Of a DNA stretch of 5,663 bases, positions 1 to 5,582 are shown in pieces. The stretch is from contig JBCDCZ010000296.1 in NCBI GenBank assembly GCA_039180865.1, forward strand, positions 1 through 5,663, in the 5' to 3' direction. How positions within the stretch are numbered: the first letter of the stretch is position 1; each line of letters starts with the position of its first letter. Below the pieces are notes generated by a model. It did not search any database. It was not told where the DNA came from and saw nothing but the letters and a program-made list of their open reading frames with translations. The position numbers were made by a program, and so were the translations under genes. The DNA comes from JBCDCU01 sp039180865. Lineage in GTDB: Bacteria > Pseudomonadota > Alphaproteobacteria > Rhizobiales > JACESI01.

Positions 1-1
1 C

Positions 2-154
2 GTCACAGCAGGCTTCGTGCTTTATATTCTCCGCTCGCTGGCTGAGGATTTGGGGAACAGCGGAGTCGTGCAACCGATTCTTGCAGCGTGGTTGCCAGCA
101 CTGGTAACGCTTTTGTTGGGGTTTACATTGTTGCTGCATCAGGAGGATGGCTGA
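2..154 (+). CDS. lptG: LptG C-terminal fragment, LPS export ABC transporter permease (5' end outside window)
   Basis: The open frame entering from the left edge encodes 50 residues and then TGA at 152-154. It reads as the last part of an LptF/LptG (YjgP/YjgQ) family permease: a GFVLYILRSLAEDLGNSG stretch, then a proline-containing hydrophobic helix (about residues 28-45 of the fragment) and a short HQEDG tail, which is typical of LptG ends. In the family, LptF and LptG form the transmembrane part of the LptB2FG ABC exporter. It extracts lipopolysaccharide from the inner membrane and passes it to LptC, LptA and finally LptD. The next gene being lptD supports LptG rather than LptF, because the usual alphaproteobacterial order is lptF-lptG-lptD. 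The stop codon overlaps the annotated start of lptD, so the two are very likely co-transcribed and translationally coupled. Only the C-terminus is visible, so the choice of LptG over LptF is inferred from the tail and the context. Confidence 0.85.
   Translation, partial: VTAGFVLYILRSLAEDLGNSGVVQPILAAWLPALVTLLLGFTLLLHQEDG
141..146 (+). promoter_or_regulatory. Perfect Shine-Dalgarno AGGAGG for lptD, inside the lptG end
   Basis: AGGAGG lies within the last lptG codons and is a full match to the anti-Shine-Dalgarno sequence. It directly abuts ATG at 147 (zero spacing), which is too close for normal initiation. It is 9 nt upstream of an in-frame TTG at 156, which is a workable spacing. The site therefore bears on which lptD start is used: it favours TTG 156, or a poorly spaced ATG 147 reached by coupling from lptG. 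Confidence 0.65.
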
Positions 155-2528
155 TTTGTCAAAATTGGCCGTCCTGAAGGCGCTTTCGGGCGCGAAAAAG
201 ACAAAACTGAACGGCGCGACAGCAAAGGCTGTTGGGCGCACAGGTTCTCTTTGTCTCATAGCTGTTTTGCTGACCGGGACTGCTCTACCCCTGACAAACC
301 TGTCCGCTCAAGCGCAGGATTTCCTCAATATTGCGGGCACGGAAAGCGATAGCGAACGTGAAGAGCGGTTGCGCACACTCGGTAACGAGCAATTGTTGCT
401 CGATGCCGACACACTTACCTTTGACCAGACCCGAAACAGCGTGACCGTCAGTGGCGATGTGCAGATCTTCTTTGACGGTAACTCGCTTGAAGCTGACCGT
501 GTCGTCTACGACCGGGGCAAGGGTGAGCTAAGAGCCATCGGCAAGGTCAGATTGATCGCTGTCGACGGTAACGTGATCCGCAGCGAAGAAGTGCGGCTGA
601 GCGAGGACTTCAAAGAAGCTTTCATTGGATCCCTGCAGCTCGACGGGTTCGACGACACCTATTTCGCGGCAACAAGCGCGACACGCACGGACGGTAACCG
701 AATTGTCCTGAAAAAGGGCGTCTACAATGTATGCGGTGTATGCCAGGTGAAACCAGGCCGCATCCCGACCTGGCGCATCCGTGCAGAAGAAATTATCATC
801 GATGATGTAAAACAGCGGATTACCTACAAGGACGCAACATTCGAAATCCTGGGCGTCCCGGTGGCATATCTCCCCCGTTTCGCCCATCCTGATCCGAGGG
901 TGAAACAGAAGAGCGGACTTCTACCGCCAGTTCTGCGCTCCGAAAGCGATCTTGGCCTTGGAATCGGGTTGCCCGTCTATTATGCCTTTTCAAAGAGCAG
1001 TGACGCAACGATCACGGCCACTCCCCTCACCCAACAGGGGCTTCTTGGACAAATCGAAGTTCGCCGTCGGTTTTCAAATGGAGCCGCAACCGTGGAACTC
1101 GCCGGAATTGACCAGCAGAGCCCGGAGGAATTCGCAGGCGAATCGGGCGAAACAGATTTTCGTGGCGGGCTTAGAACCACCGGTACATTTTCCCTCAACG
1201 AAAACTGGGATGCCGGATGGGATATTCTGGCGCTGAGCGACCGGACATTCGCTGAAGATTACGAACTTCTGACGGAACGCACAGAGCGCTTCACATCGAA
1301 TGTGTTCCTGACCGGTCTGAGCGACACGAAATACTTCGATGCCCGTGGACAGTTCTTCAATATTCTTGACGAGGATGTTCCTGGCGAGGGTGATCTTCAA
1401 AACCAGCAGGCTATGGTCCATCCGGTCATCGACTATGACGGGATTATCGAACAGGCGATTGCCGGTGGCCAATTGTCCTATCGCACCAATCTCACCTCAC
1501 TGTCACGCACAGGCGAAGAGATCACGACGATCGATGGCGTTGATTTCCTCGACGGCGCCTCCGGTGCCTCAGGCCGGGCATCGGCAGGTCTTGAATGGAA
1601 ACGCCGCTTTATCGCGCCGGGCGGCCATGTGATTACGCCATCCGTCGAAGTGCGCGGCGACGTCCTCTCATTTAATCGGGCTGACACGTCTTTCGCCGGG
1701 ATCGCAGAAGAAGATACGGTTGCGCGCGGGCAAATCACCGGCGGTCTGGAATGGCGGTATCCGATCCTGATCACTGGAGCAAACACCTCACACATCATCG
1801 AGCCCATCGCCCAGATCTTTGTAAGCCCTGACGAGCAGCAGATTGATGAGTTTTTAAACGAGGATTCCCAGACCGTACTGTTCGACGATACCAATCTTTT
1901 CCAGCGCAACCGTTTCGCAGGCTTTGACCGGATCGAAGGCGGCACCCGTGCCAATGTCGGCCTCACCTATCAGGGTCAGTTGACCGATTGGCTGACAACA
2001 GACGCCCTCGTCGGACAATCCTATCATTTGGCCGGACAGAACTCTTTCACTGAACAAGGTGTTGCGAGCGTCTATATCGAGAATGGCCTTGAGACGGACC
2101 GTTCAGATATTGTGAGCCGCCTCGGGTTCACTGCGATTGACGTCTTCAATGTGACCGGGCGCGCCCGCTTCGAAGAAGACGATCTCGAATTCAGCCGTGC
2201 AGACGTGATTGCAGCCTATGTTGGCCGCAACCTCCAGCTTAACGGAGGGTACACGCTTGTCAGCGAGCAACCGCTCGACGACCTGGAAAGAAGCTCACAA
2301 GTCTTCGGCGGTTTCGCGGTTAAACCGCATGAATATGTTACCTTCTTTGGCGACGGCCGCTGGGACCTCGACGACAGTCAGTTTGTGAACAACCGCATAG
2401 GTGTCGCCTATGATGACCGTCAATTGCGGGTCAGCCTTGCATTCCGGCAAGACTTTGATGAGGACAGCGACCGCGATGGTGAGGGTGTTGAATTAAGAGT
2501 GAATTTCCGTACAATCGGCGGCCTGTAA
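147..2528 (+). CDS. lptD: LptD (OstA/Imp), outer-membrane LPS assembly translocon
   Basis: LptD forms, with the lipoprotein LptE, the outer-membrane channel that inserts lipopolysaccharide into the outer leaflet. The 793-residue reading has a long N-terminal segment, a hydrophobic core at about residues 35-49 and a likely signal peptidase site after SAQA (residue 56). An OstA/LptA-like beta-jellyroll follows at about 80-190 (LLDADTLTFDQ, then SGDVQIFFDGNSLEADRVVY). Next come the family signature PVAYLPRFAHPDPRVKQKSG (238-257) and the large C-terminal barrel with alternating strands, ending in a VELRVNFRTIGGL-type terminal strand. Length is normal for the family. The only cysteines after the signal peptide are C196 and C199 (CGVC). 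The barrel end, where relatives often have a cysteine (YEDEC-like), reads YDDRQ at 755-759. The frame overlaps lptG by 8 bp. ATG 147 has its Shine-Dalgarno at zero spacing, so TTG 156 (790 residues) is a serious alternative; the mature protein would be unchanged. Identity is near certain and the start is less so. Confidence 0.96.
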   Translation: MADLSKLAVLKALSGAKKTKLNGATAKAVGRTGSLCLIAVLLTGTALPLTNLSAQAQDFLNIAGTESDSEREERLRTLGNEQLLLDADTLTFDQTRNSVTVSGDVQIFFDGNSLEADRVVYDRGKGELRAIGKVRLIAVDGNVIRSEEVRLSEDFKEAFIGSLQLDGFDDTYFAATSATRTDGNRIVLKKGVYNVCGVCQVKPGRIPTWRIRAEEIIIDDVKQRITYKDATFEILGVPVAYLPRFAHPDPRVKQKSGLLPPVLRSESDLGLGIGLPVYYAFSKSSDATITATPLTQQGLLGQIEVRRRFSNGAATVELAGIDQQSPEEFAGESGETDFRGGLRTTGTFSLNENWDAGWDILALSDRTFAEDYELLTERTERFTSNVFLTGLSDTKYFDARGQFFNILDEDVPGEGDLQNQQAMVHPVIDYDGIIEQAIAGGQLSYRTNLTSLSRTGEEITTIDGVDFLDGASGASGRASAGLEWKRRFIAPGGHVITPSVEVRGDVLSFNRADTSFAGIAEEDTVARGQITGGLEWRYPILITGANTSHIIEPIAQIFVSPDEQQIDEFLNEDSQTVLFDDTNLFQRNRFAGFDRIEGGTRANVGLTYQGQLTDWLTTDALVGQSYHLAGQNSFTEQGVASVYIENGLETDRSDIVSRLGFTAIDVFNVTGRARFEEDDLEFSRADVIAAYVGRNLQLNGGYTLVSEQPLDDLERSSQVFGGFAVKPHEYVTFFGDGRWDLDDSQFVNNRIGVAYDDRQLRVSLAFRQDFDEDSDRDGEGVELRVNFRTIGGL

Positions 2529-2564
2529 AATGGGGTTGAAGTCGGATGTCAGTCCGTGGTCCTG

Positions 2565-2597
2565 GCTGAATACGCTTCTACAGGAGAGCTGAATACG
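2565..2597. repeat. 10-bp direct repeat GCTGAATACG, copies 23 bp apart
   Basis: GCTGAATACG occurs exactly at 2565-2574 and again at 2588-2597, just after the lptD stop. The 23-bp offset is close to two helical turns, so both copies would face nearly the same side of the DNA. This could be a tandem protein-binding site or chance duplication. Nothing else in the sequence identifies a binding protein. Confidence 0.4.
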
Positions 2598-2629
2598 AAG
2601 GGCGTGATAGTGCTTCGGTGAAGATCGCA

Positions 2630-2649
2630 AAATCGTGTAGCGACGATTT
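2630..2649. repeat. Perfect inverted repeat, 7-bp stem and 6-nt loop
   Basis: AAATCGT (2630-2636) and ACGATTT (2643-2649) are exact reverse complements around the loop GTAGCG. The stem is AT-rich and no T-tract follows on the plus strand, so it is a poor match to a classical intrinsic terminator of lptD. An operator-like palindrome or a weak RNA hairpin are the alternatives. Confidence 0.4.
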
Positions 2650-2809
2650 GTGAGCGTGCAAACAGCATTCGTGATCGACGCGAACGATAAAGTCGCGCTA
2701 ATCTATTCACACAAAGCACAGTATTTTCGCTCAACACCGACTATAGAACACAACTACAACTCCGGGCGATCAGTTTGGACGGGCCAGGTTAGAGCAAAAA
2801 AGTTCTGGA

Positions 2810-2837
2810 ATTTCTGTGGGGCGGACAGAGCAGAAAT
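2810..2837. repeat. Inverted repeat ATTTCTG...CAGAAAT before the surA-like gene
   Basis: ATTTCTG (2810-2816) and CAGAAAT (2831-2837) are exact reverse complements separated by 14 nt. The right arm ends 3 nt before the Shine-Dalgarno-like GAAAGGA at 2841-2847. If transcribed, the hairpin would sit immediately 5' of that ribosome site. It could equally be a DNA operator or coincidence. Confidence 0.35.
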
Positions 2838-2857
2838 ATCGAAAGGAACAGCCGAAC

Positions 2858-2908
2858 ATGCGTGTTTGGCATCTTGTTCGAAACGCCAATGATGAAAAGG
2901 TTTGGTGA
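2858..2908 (+). CDS. Possible 16-codon leader ORF upstream of the surA-like gene
   Basis: An ATG at 2858 follows a Shine-Dalgarno-like AAGGA (2843-2847) with 10-nt spacing. It opens a frame reading MRVWHLVRNANDEKVW, ending in TGA at 2906-2908. The stop lies 7 nt before the ATG at 2916 that I favour for the surA-like gene. This geometry would allow a ribosome finishing the short ORF to restart at 2916. The peptide matches no family I recognise, and two Trp in 16 residues is too few to argue for classical attenuation. It may be chance, or the ribosome site may really serve a longer surA-like frame starting at GTG 2862. Confidence 0.3.
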   Translation: MRVWHLVRNANDEKVW

Positions 2909-2915
2909 AACCGCC

Positions 2916-3863
2916 ATGAAATTGAGTGTAATCTTAAAGAAACGATCCATTGCGGCACTTTTATCCGTTACCGTTGCGGCCTCCTTTTATGCCGGAGATT
3001 CGGCGCGCGCGGGAGATATCGCCATCTCCGTGAACAATGGCGTGGTTACGCAATATCAGGTCACCCAACGCGCCCGCTTTCTGCGCTTGACCGGAGCAAA
3101 AGGTGACACCGTCGAACGGGCCAAGAAAGAGCTGATTGACGAAGAGCTTCAGTTTCAGGAGGCCCGGCGTTTCGATATCAAGACACCGCCAAACGCGGTC
3201 GAAAACGCTTATGCCAGCATCGGACAACGCTTTAAGCTCTCAAGCAACCAGTTTTCGCAGGAATTGCGGCGTCGTGGCGTGGATCCAAACACGCTGAAAG
3301 AACGGCTGCGAGCACAAATAGTTTGGGCGGAATTCGTTCGCGGGCGCACGCGTGCCGAAGCTGGGCCGCGTCGCCAAAAGGACGTCACATCCATTCTCTT
3401 CAATCGGGGAAGCGACGAAAAAAACCGAAAAGTCACGGAATACACGCTGGAACGCTTCGTTTTCGTTCTGAAGCGGGACGCTTCGCAAGCTGCCGTTCGC
3501 CAAAAAATCCGCGAGGCGGAAACCTTCCGCACGACCTACCAGTCGTGTGAAGATGCTTCCGAACGCGCACGTGCAATCAAAGGTGTCGTTGTTACACCGC
3601 TTGGGCGTTTCACGACCGACACCTTGCCGCCAGCGATGAAGGATGACGTTATTGAGGCCGGCGTTGGCAATTTCACACCGCCGAAGCGCGGCGAATTGGG
3701 CATTGGTATGCTTGCGGTCTGCAAGGAACGCGAAATCGTTGATAACAGCAGTCCGACAGCCAACTTCGACACAGGTCAGCTTGACAGCGAAACGCTCGTC
3801 GCGAACTCAAAACAATGGTTGGATGAGTTGCGGACACGGGCCAAAATCGTCAATCGGAATTGA
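2916..3863 (+). CDS. SurA-like periplasmic chaperone (SurA N-domain; PPIase-type annotation)
   Basis: SurA-family proteins bind unfolded outer-membrane proteins in the periplasm and deliver them to the BAM complex. From ATG 2916 the protein has 315 residues. It begins with a clear signal peptide: MKLSVILKKR, a hydrophobic core at about 11-25, and cleavage after ARA at residue 32. The mature part opens with IAISVNNGVVTQYQV, closely resembling the SurA start. An all-helical SurA N-domain follows at about 36-145 (KKELIDEELQFQEARRFDI; LKERLRAQIVWAEFVRG). The C-terminal half (TEYTLERFVFVL at 174-185, onwards) resembles the single degenerate parvulin-like domain of rhizobial homologues, with Cys211 and Cys269 as a possible disulfide. 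Isomerase activity is doubtful because I do not see a standard parvulin signature. The open frame extends upstream to GTG 2862 with ATGs at 2889 and 2892. I chose 2916 because it puts the signal peptide at the N-terminus and has GGTGA 7 nt upstream. Its position after lptD fits an outer-membrane biogenesis role. Confidence 0.85.
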   Translation: MKLSVILKKRSIAALLSVTVAASFYAGDSARAGDIAISVNNGVVTQYQVTQRARFLRLTGAKGDTVERAKKELIDEELQFQEARRFDIKTPPNAVENAYASIGQRFKLSSNQFSQELRRRGVDPNTLKERLRAQIVWAEFVRGRTRAEAGPRRQKDVTSILFNRGSDEKNRKVTEYTLERFVFVLKRDASQAAVRQKIREAETFRTTYQSCEDASERARAIKGVVVTPLGRFTTDTLPPAMKDDVIEAGVGNFTPPKRGELGIGMLAVCKEREIVDNSSPTANFDTGQLDSETLVANSKQWLDELRTRAKIVNRN

Positions 3864-4022
3864 TCAGTGTCGGCCAAAGTCCCGGTATTGCTCGATCGAG
3901 GCTCTCGGCTTCTGGCGGGCCTTCAACAGCATTCGAAGGCTGCCGGTACGATCAATGCCTTGCCTGACGCAAGCTGACAACACTGAACGCAGCCCCAATC
4001 AGACCTGTGATTACCGAAGCGA
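3864..4022. other. Intergenic gap where pdxA is usually found
   Basis: In many rhizobial genomes pdxA (4-hydroxythreonine-4-phosphate dehydrogenase, vitamin B6 synthesis) lies between the surA-like gene and rsmA. Here only 159 bp separate them and I recognise no PdxA sequence in any frame. A frame from GTG 3867 runs 36 codons, starting SAKVPVLLDRGS after the initiator, and stops at 3975-3977. It is in frame with the surA-like stop and has no good ribosome site of its own. GCCTTC (3919-3924) and GAAGGC (3935-3940) form a 6-bp stem with a 10-nt loop but no T-tract, so termination here is unproven. Confidence 0.55.
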
Positions 4023-4874
4023 ATGTCTATGAGCAGGATTGATGCCCTCCCCCCACTCGGGGACGTCCTGCGAAATCATGGACTTGTTGCCAAGAAGTCG
4101 TTAGGCCAGAACTTCCTTCTCGATCTCAACCTGACGAGCAAAATCGCGCGCGCTGCGGGTGAGCTTCAAGGCGTTCATGTGGTTGAGATCGGGCCAGGGC
4201 CTGGCGGCCTTACGCGGGCCATACTGGCGAACGGTGCGGACCACATCACGGTTATTGAACGTGACTCGCGCTGCCTCGAAGCCTTAGACCAGATATCGGA
4301 CCATTATCCCGACAAAATGACGATTATCGAAGGCGATGCGCTGGAGACCGATTACGCGTCACTTGCTCCCGCTGATAAACCTGTAAAACTCATCGCCAAT
4401 CTCCCCTACAATGTGGCGACGCCATTGCTTGTGAATTGGGTCAAGACTGAACCGTGGCCACCTTGGTACCGGTCGACGACACTGATGTTTCAGCGCGAAG
4501 TAGCGGAAAGGATCGTCGCACGCCCAAGTGACAAACATTATGGGCGGATTGGTGTGTTATGCGGTTGGCGGATGAATGCGACGATTATGTTTGACGTACC
4601 CCCGCAAGCCTTCACACCACCTCCGAAAGTAACGTCCAGCATTGTCCATTTTGAGCCGCGCGAAGTCCCGCTGAAATGCCACAGCGAAGCCCTTGAGAAA
4701 GTAACCGGGGCAGCGTTCGGACAACGCAGGAAGATGCTGCGGCAAAGCCTCAAATCCGTTTTCCAGGATCCCTCGAGCGCCCTTGAAGCGGTCGGTCTGG
4801 ATCCGACGGCTCGGGCAGAAACCATATCGATTAAGGGATTTGTTGATCTCGCAAATCGGATCAGAGCCGACTAG
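4023..4874 (+). CDS. rsmA: RsmA (KsgA), 16S rRNA adenine dimethyltransferase
   Basis: RsmA uses S-adenosylmethionine to dimethylate two adjacent adenines (A1518 and A1519 in E. coli numbering) in helix 45 of 16S rRNA late in small-subunit assembly. Its loss commonly gives kasugamycin resistance. The 283-residue protein is of normal length and carries the full set of family motifs. They are KKSLGQNFL at 24-32, the SAM-binding loop VVEIGPGPGGLTRAIL at 53-68, the acidic ERD at 79-81, EGDALE at 103-108, the catalytic NLPYN at 126-130, MFQREVAERI at 155-164, and the C-terminal VPPQAFTPPPKVTSSIVHF and FGQRRKMLRQSLK segments. No key residue is missing. ATG 4023 and ATG 4029 are both possible starts; neither has a strong Shine-Dalgarno. 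It follows the surA-like gene by 159 bp and converges on gmk with 5 bp between stop codons. Confidence 0.97.
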   Translation: MSMSRIDALPPLGDVLRNHGLVAKKSLGQNFLLDLNLTSKIARAAGELQGVHVVEIGPGPGGLTRAILANGADHITVIERDSRCLEALDQISDHYPDKMTIIEGDALETDYASLAPADKPVKLIANLPYNVATPLLVNWVKTEPWPPWYRSTTLMFQREVAERIVARPSDKHYGRIGVLCGWRMNATIMFDVPPQAFTPPPKVTSSIVHFEPREVPLKCHSEALEKVTGAAFGQRRKMLRQSLKSVFQDPSSALEAVGLDPTARAETISIKGFVDLANRIRAD

Positions 4875-4878
4875 AGGG

Positions 4879-4908
4879 TTCAAGCTGCATCGGCCGTTTC
4901 AGCTTGAA
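4879..4908. terminator. Candidate bidirectional hairpin at the rsmA/gmk convergent junction
   Basis: TTCAAGCTG (4879-4887) and CAGCTTGAA (4900-4908) are exact 9-bp reverse complements around a 12-nt loop. The structure begins 4 nt after the rsmA stop and covers the last codons and the stop of gmk. Its position between convergent genes fits a shared transcription terminator, but neither side has a run of T, so it is not a textbook intrinsic terminator. Being partly inside gmk coding sequence, the symmetry could also be incidental to codons for LQAE and AA. Confidence 0.4.
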
Positions 4909-5557
4909 GATCACGGTGGAGTTGCTCAGCAAGATTGCGGTTACCGCCTTGGCGAACACGGCGCAATCGTTCGGCAACAAGGATTGCTTTGACCTCACCC
5001 ATAGCTTTTTCAAGATCATCATTGACCACAAGGTAATCGTAGGCTGAAAGATTCTTCAGTTCGTCCAGCGCTGTCGTCATACGCTTTAAGATCGCTTCAT
5101 CACTGTCTTCCGCCCGACGCTTGAGACGGGATTTCATTTCCATAACCGAAGGCGGCAGAATGAAAACTGTCGCGATATCATCCGGCATGGCTTTGCGCAG
5201 CAACTTTGCGCCCTGCACATCGACATCGAAAAGAACGTCACGGCCACCGGAAAGCTCATCCTCAACAAACTGCCGCGGCGTTCCGTAATAGTTTCCATGA
5301 ACCTCAGCCCATTCAATGAGTTCCTTCCGCTCCACCATCTTTTCGAAATCGCGCTTTGACCGGAAAAAGTAGTGAACGCCTTCGATCTCACTAGAGCGTC
5401 TTGGCCGAGTTGTGACGGATATAGACAGTTTCAGATCTGGATCGTTCTTGATCAGGTGCGCCGCAATTGTCGATTTACCAGCACCAGACGGCGACGAGAG
5501 CACGAACATAAGACCCCGCCGTGTCGCTTCGGACTTCGCATCTGTTGTGTCGGGCAT
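4880..5557 (-). CDS. gmk: Guanylate kinase
   Basis: Gmk phosphorylates GMP to GDP with ATP in the cytoplasm, an essential step in GTP, dGTP and (p)ppGpp supply. From ATG 5557 it has 225 residues. It shows a P-loop SSPSGAGKST at 21-30, the GMP-binding SVTTRPRR at 47-54 and GVHYFF at 60-65, and EWAEVHGNYYGTP at 82-94. DVLFDVDVQGA is at 107-117, the lid-region RLKRRAEDSDE at 144-154, and YDYLVVNDDL at 173-182. All are standard for bacterial Gmk. A charged C-terminal tail (about 200-225) extends a little past the usual core. The start is supported by AGGCAGG (minus strand, 5564-5570) 6 nt upstream. The frame could extend to a TTG at 5620, but that would overlap yicC and add a non-conserved segment. 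It lies 25 bp after yicC on the same strand, suggesting one operon, and is convergent with rsmA. Confidence 0.97.
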   Translation of the reverse strand: MPDTTDAKSEATRRGLMFVLSSPSGAGKSTIAAHLIKNDPDLKLSISVTTRPRRSSEIEGVHYFFRSKRDFEKMVERKELIEWAEVHGNYYGTPRQFVEDELSGGRDVLFDVDVQGAKLLRKAMPDDIATVFILPPSVMEMKSRLKRRAEDSDEAILKRMTTALDELKNLSAYDYLVVNDDLEKAMGEVKAILVAERLRRVRQGGNRNLAEQLHRDLQAETADAA

Positions 5558-5563
5558 CGTGAA

Positions 5564-5570
5564 CCTGCCT
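5564..5570 (-). promoter_or_regulatory. Shine-Dalgarno for gmk deciding the ATG 5557 start
   Basis: On the minus strand AGGCAGG lies in the yicC-gmk gap, 6 nt before ATG at 5557-5555. It is an imperfect but well-spaced ribosome site. It favours the 225-residue Gmk over the longer frame from TTG 5620. Confidence 0.55.
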
Positions 5571-5582
5571 AGAGATCTTGCG

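Larger units (their letters stand above)
2529..2861. other. Gene-free interval between lptD and the surA-like gene
   Basis: I see no convincing protein or RNA gene here. The stretch holds a 10-bp direct repeat (2565-2574 and 2588-2597), a hairpin-forming inverted repeat (2630-2649), a second inverted repeat (2810-2837) and a Shine-Dalgarno-like GAAAGGA (2841-2847). CTATAG at 2741-2746 resembles an alphaproteobacterial -10 element, but I find no good -35 at 16-18 bp upstream. TTGGAC at 2775-2780 resembles a -35, but lacks a good -10 at the right distance. Because lptD and surA-like genes are usually close together in this locus, a separate promoter for the surA-like gene in this interval is a reasonable inference, but I cannot place it. 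Confidence 0.5.

Noticed and set aside
732..743. CGVC in LptD as a thioredoxin or zinc-ribbon motif
   Set aside because: There is no thioredoxin fold or second CxxC nearby. The pair sits in the LptD segment where family members usually carry cysteines.
1478..1966. 162-codon open frame antisense to lptD
   Set aside because: It lies wholly inside a clear lptD coding region and has an arginine/serine-rich composition typical of antisense shadows, with no recognisable domain.
2451..2499. EF-hand-like acidic DxDxDG stretch near the LptD C-terminus
   Set aside because: An SDRD-containing loop before the last barrel strand is common in alphaproteobacterial LptD. The spacing does not fit a full calcium loop, so no metal site is claimed.
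2650..2892. 80-codon plus-strand frame from GTG in the lptD-surA interval
   Set aside because: It has no ribosome site, matches no family I recognise, and runs into the start of the surA-like gene in another phase. It is best taken as a chance open frame.
2862..2915. N-terminal extension of the surA-like protein from GTG 2862 (or ATG 2889/2892)
   Set aside because: It would bury the signal peptide 18 residues inside the protein. ATG 2916 gives a normal signal peptide start, although the extension cannot be fully excluded.
3954..4022. Hydrophobic 23-residue stretch on the minus strand in the surA-rsmA gap, resembling a membrane helix
   Set aside because: The frame has a stop just upstream and no ATG, GTG or TTG start, so it cannot be a small membrane protein gene as it stands.
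4538..4883. Two open frames antisense to the rsmA 3' half
   Set aside because: rsmA has all its family motifs here; the antisense products show no domain.
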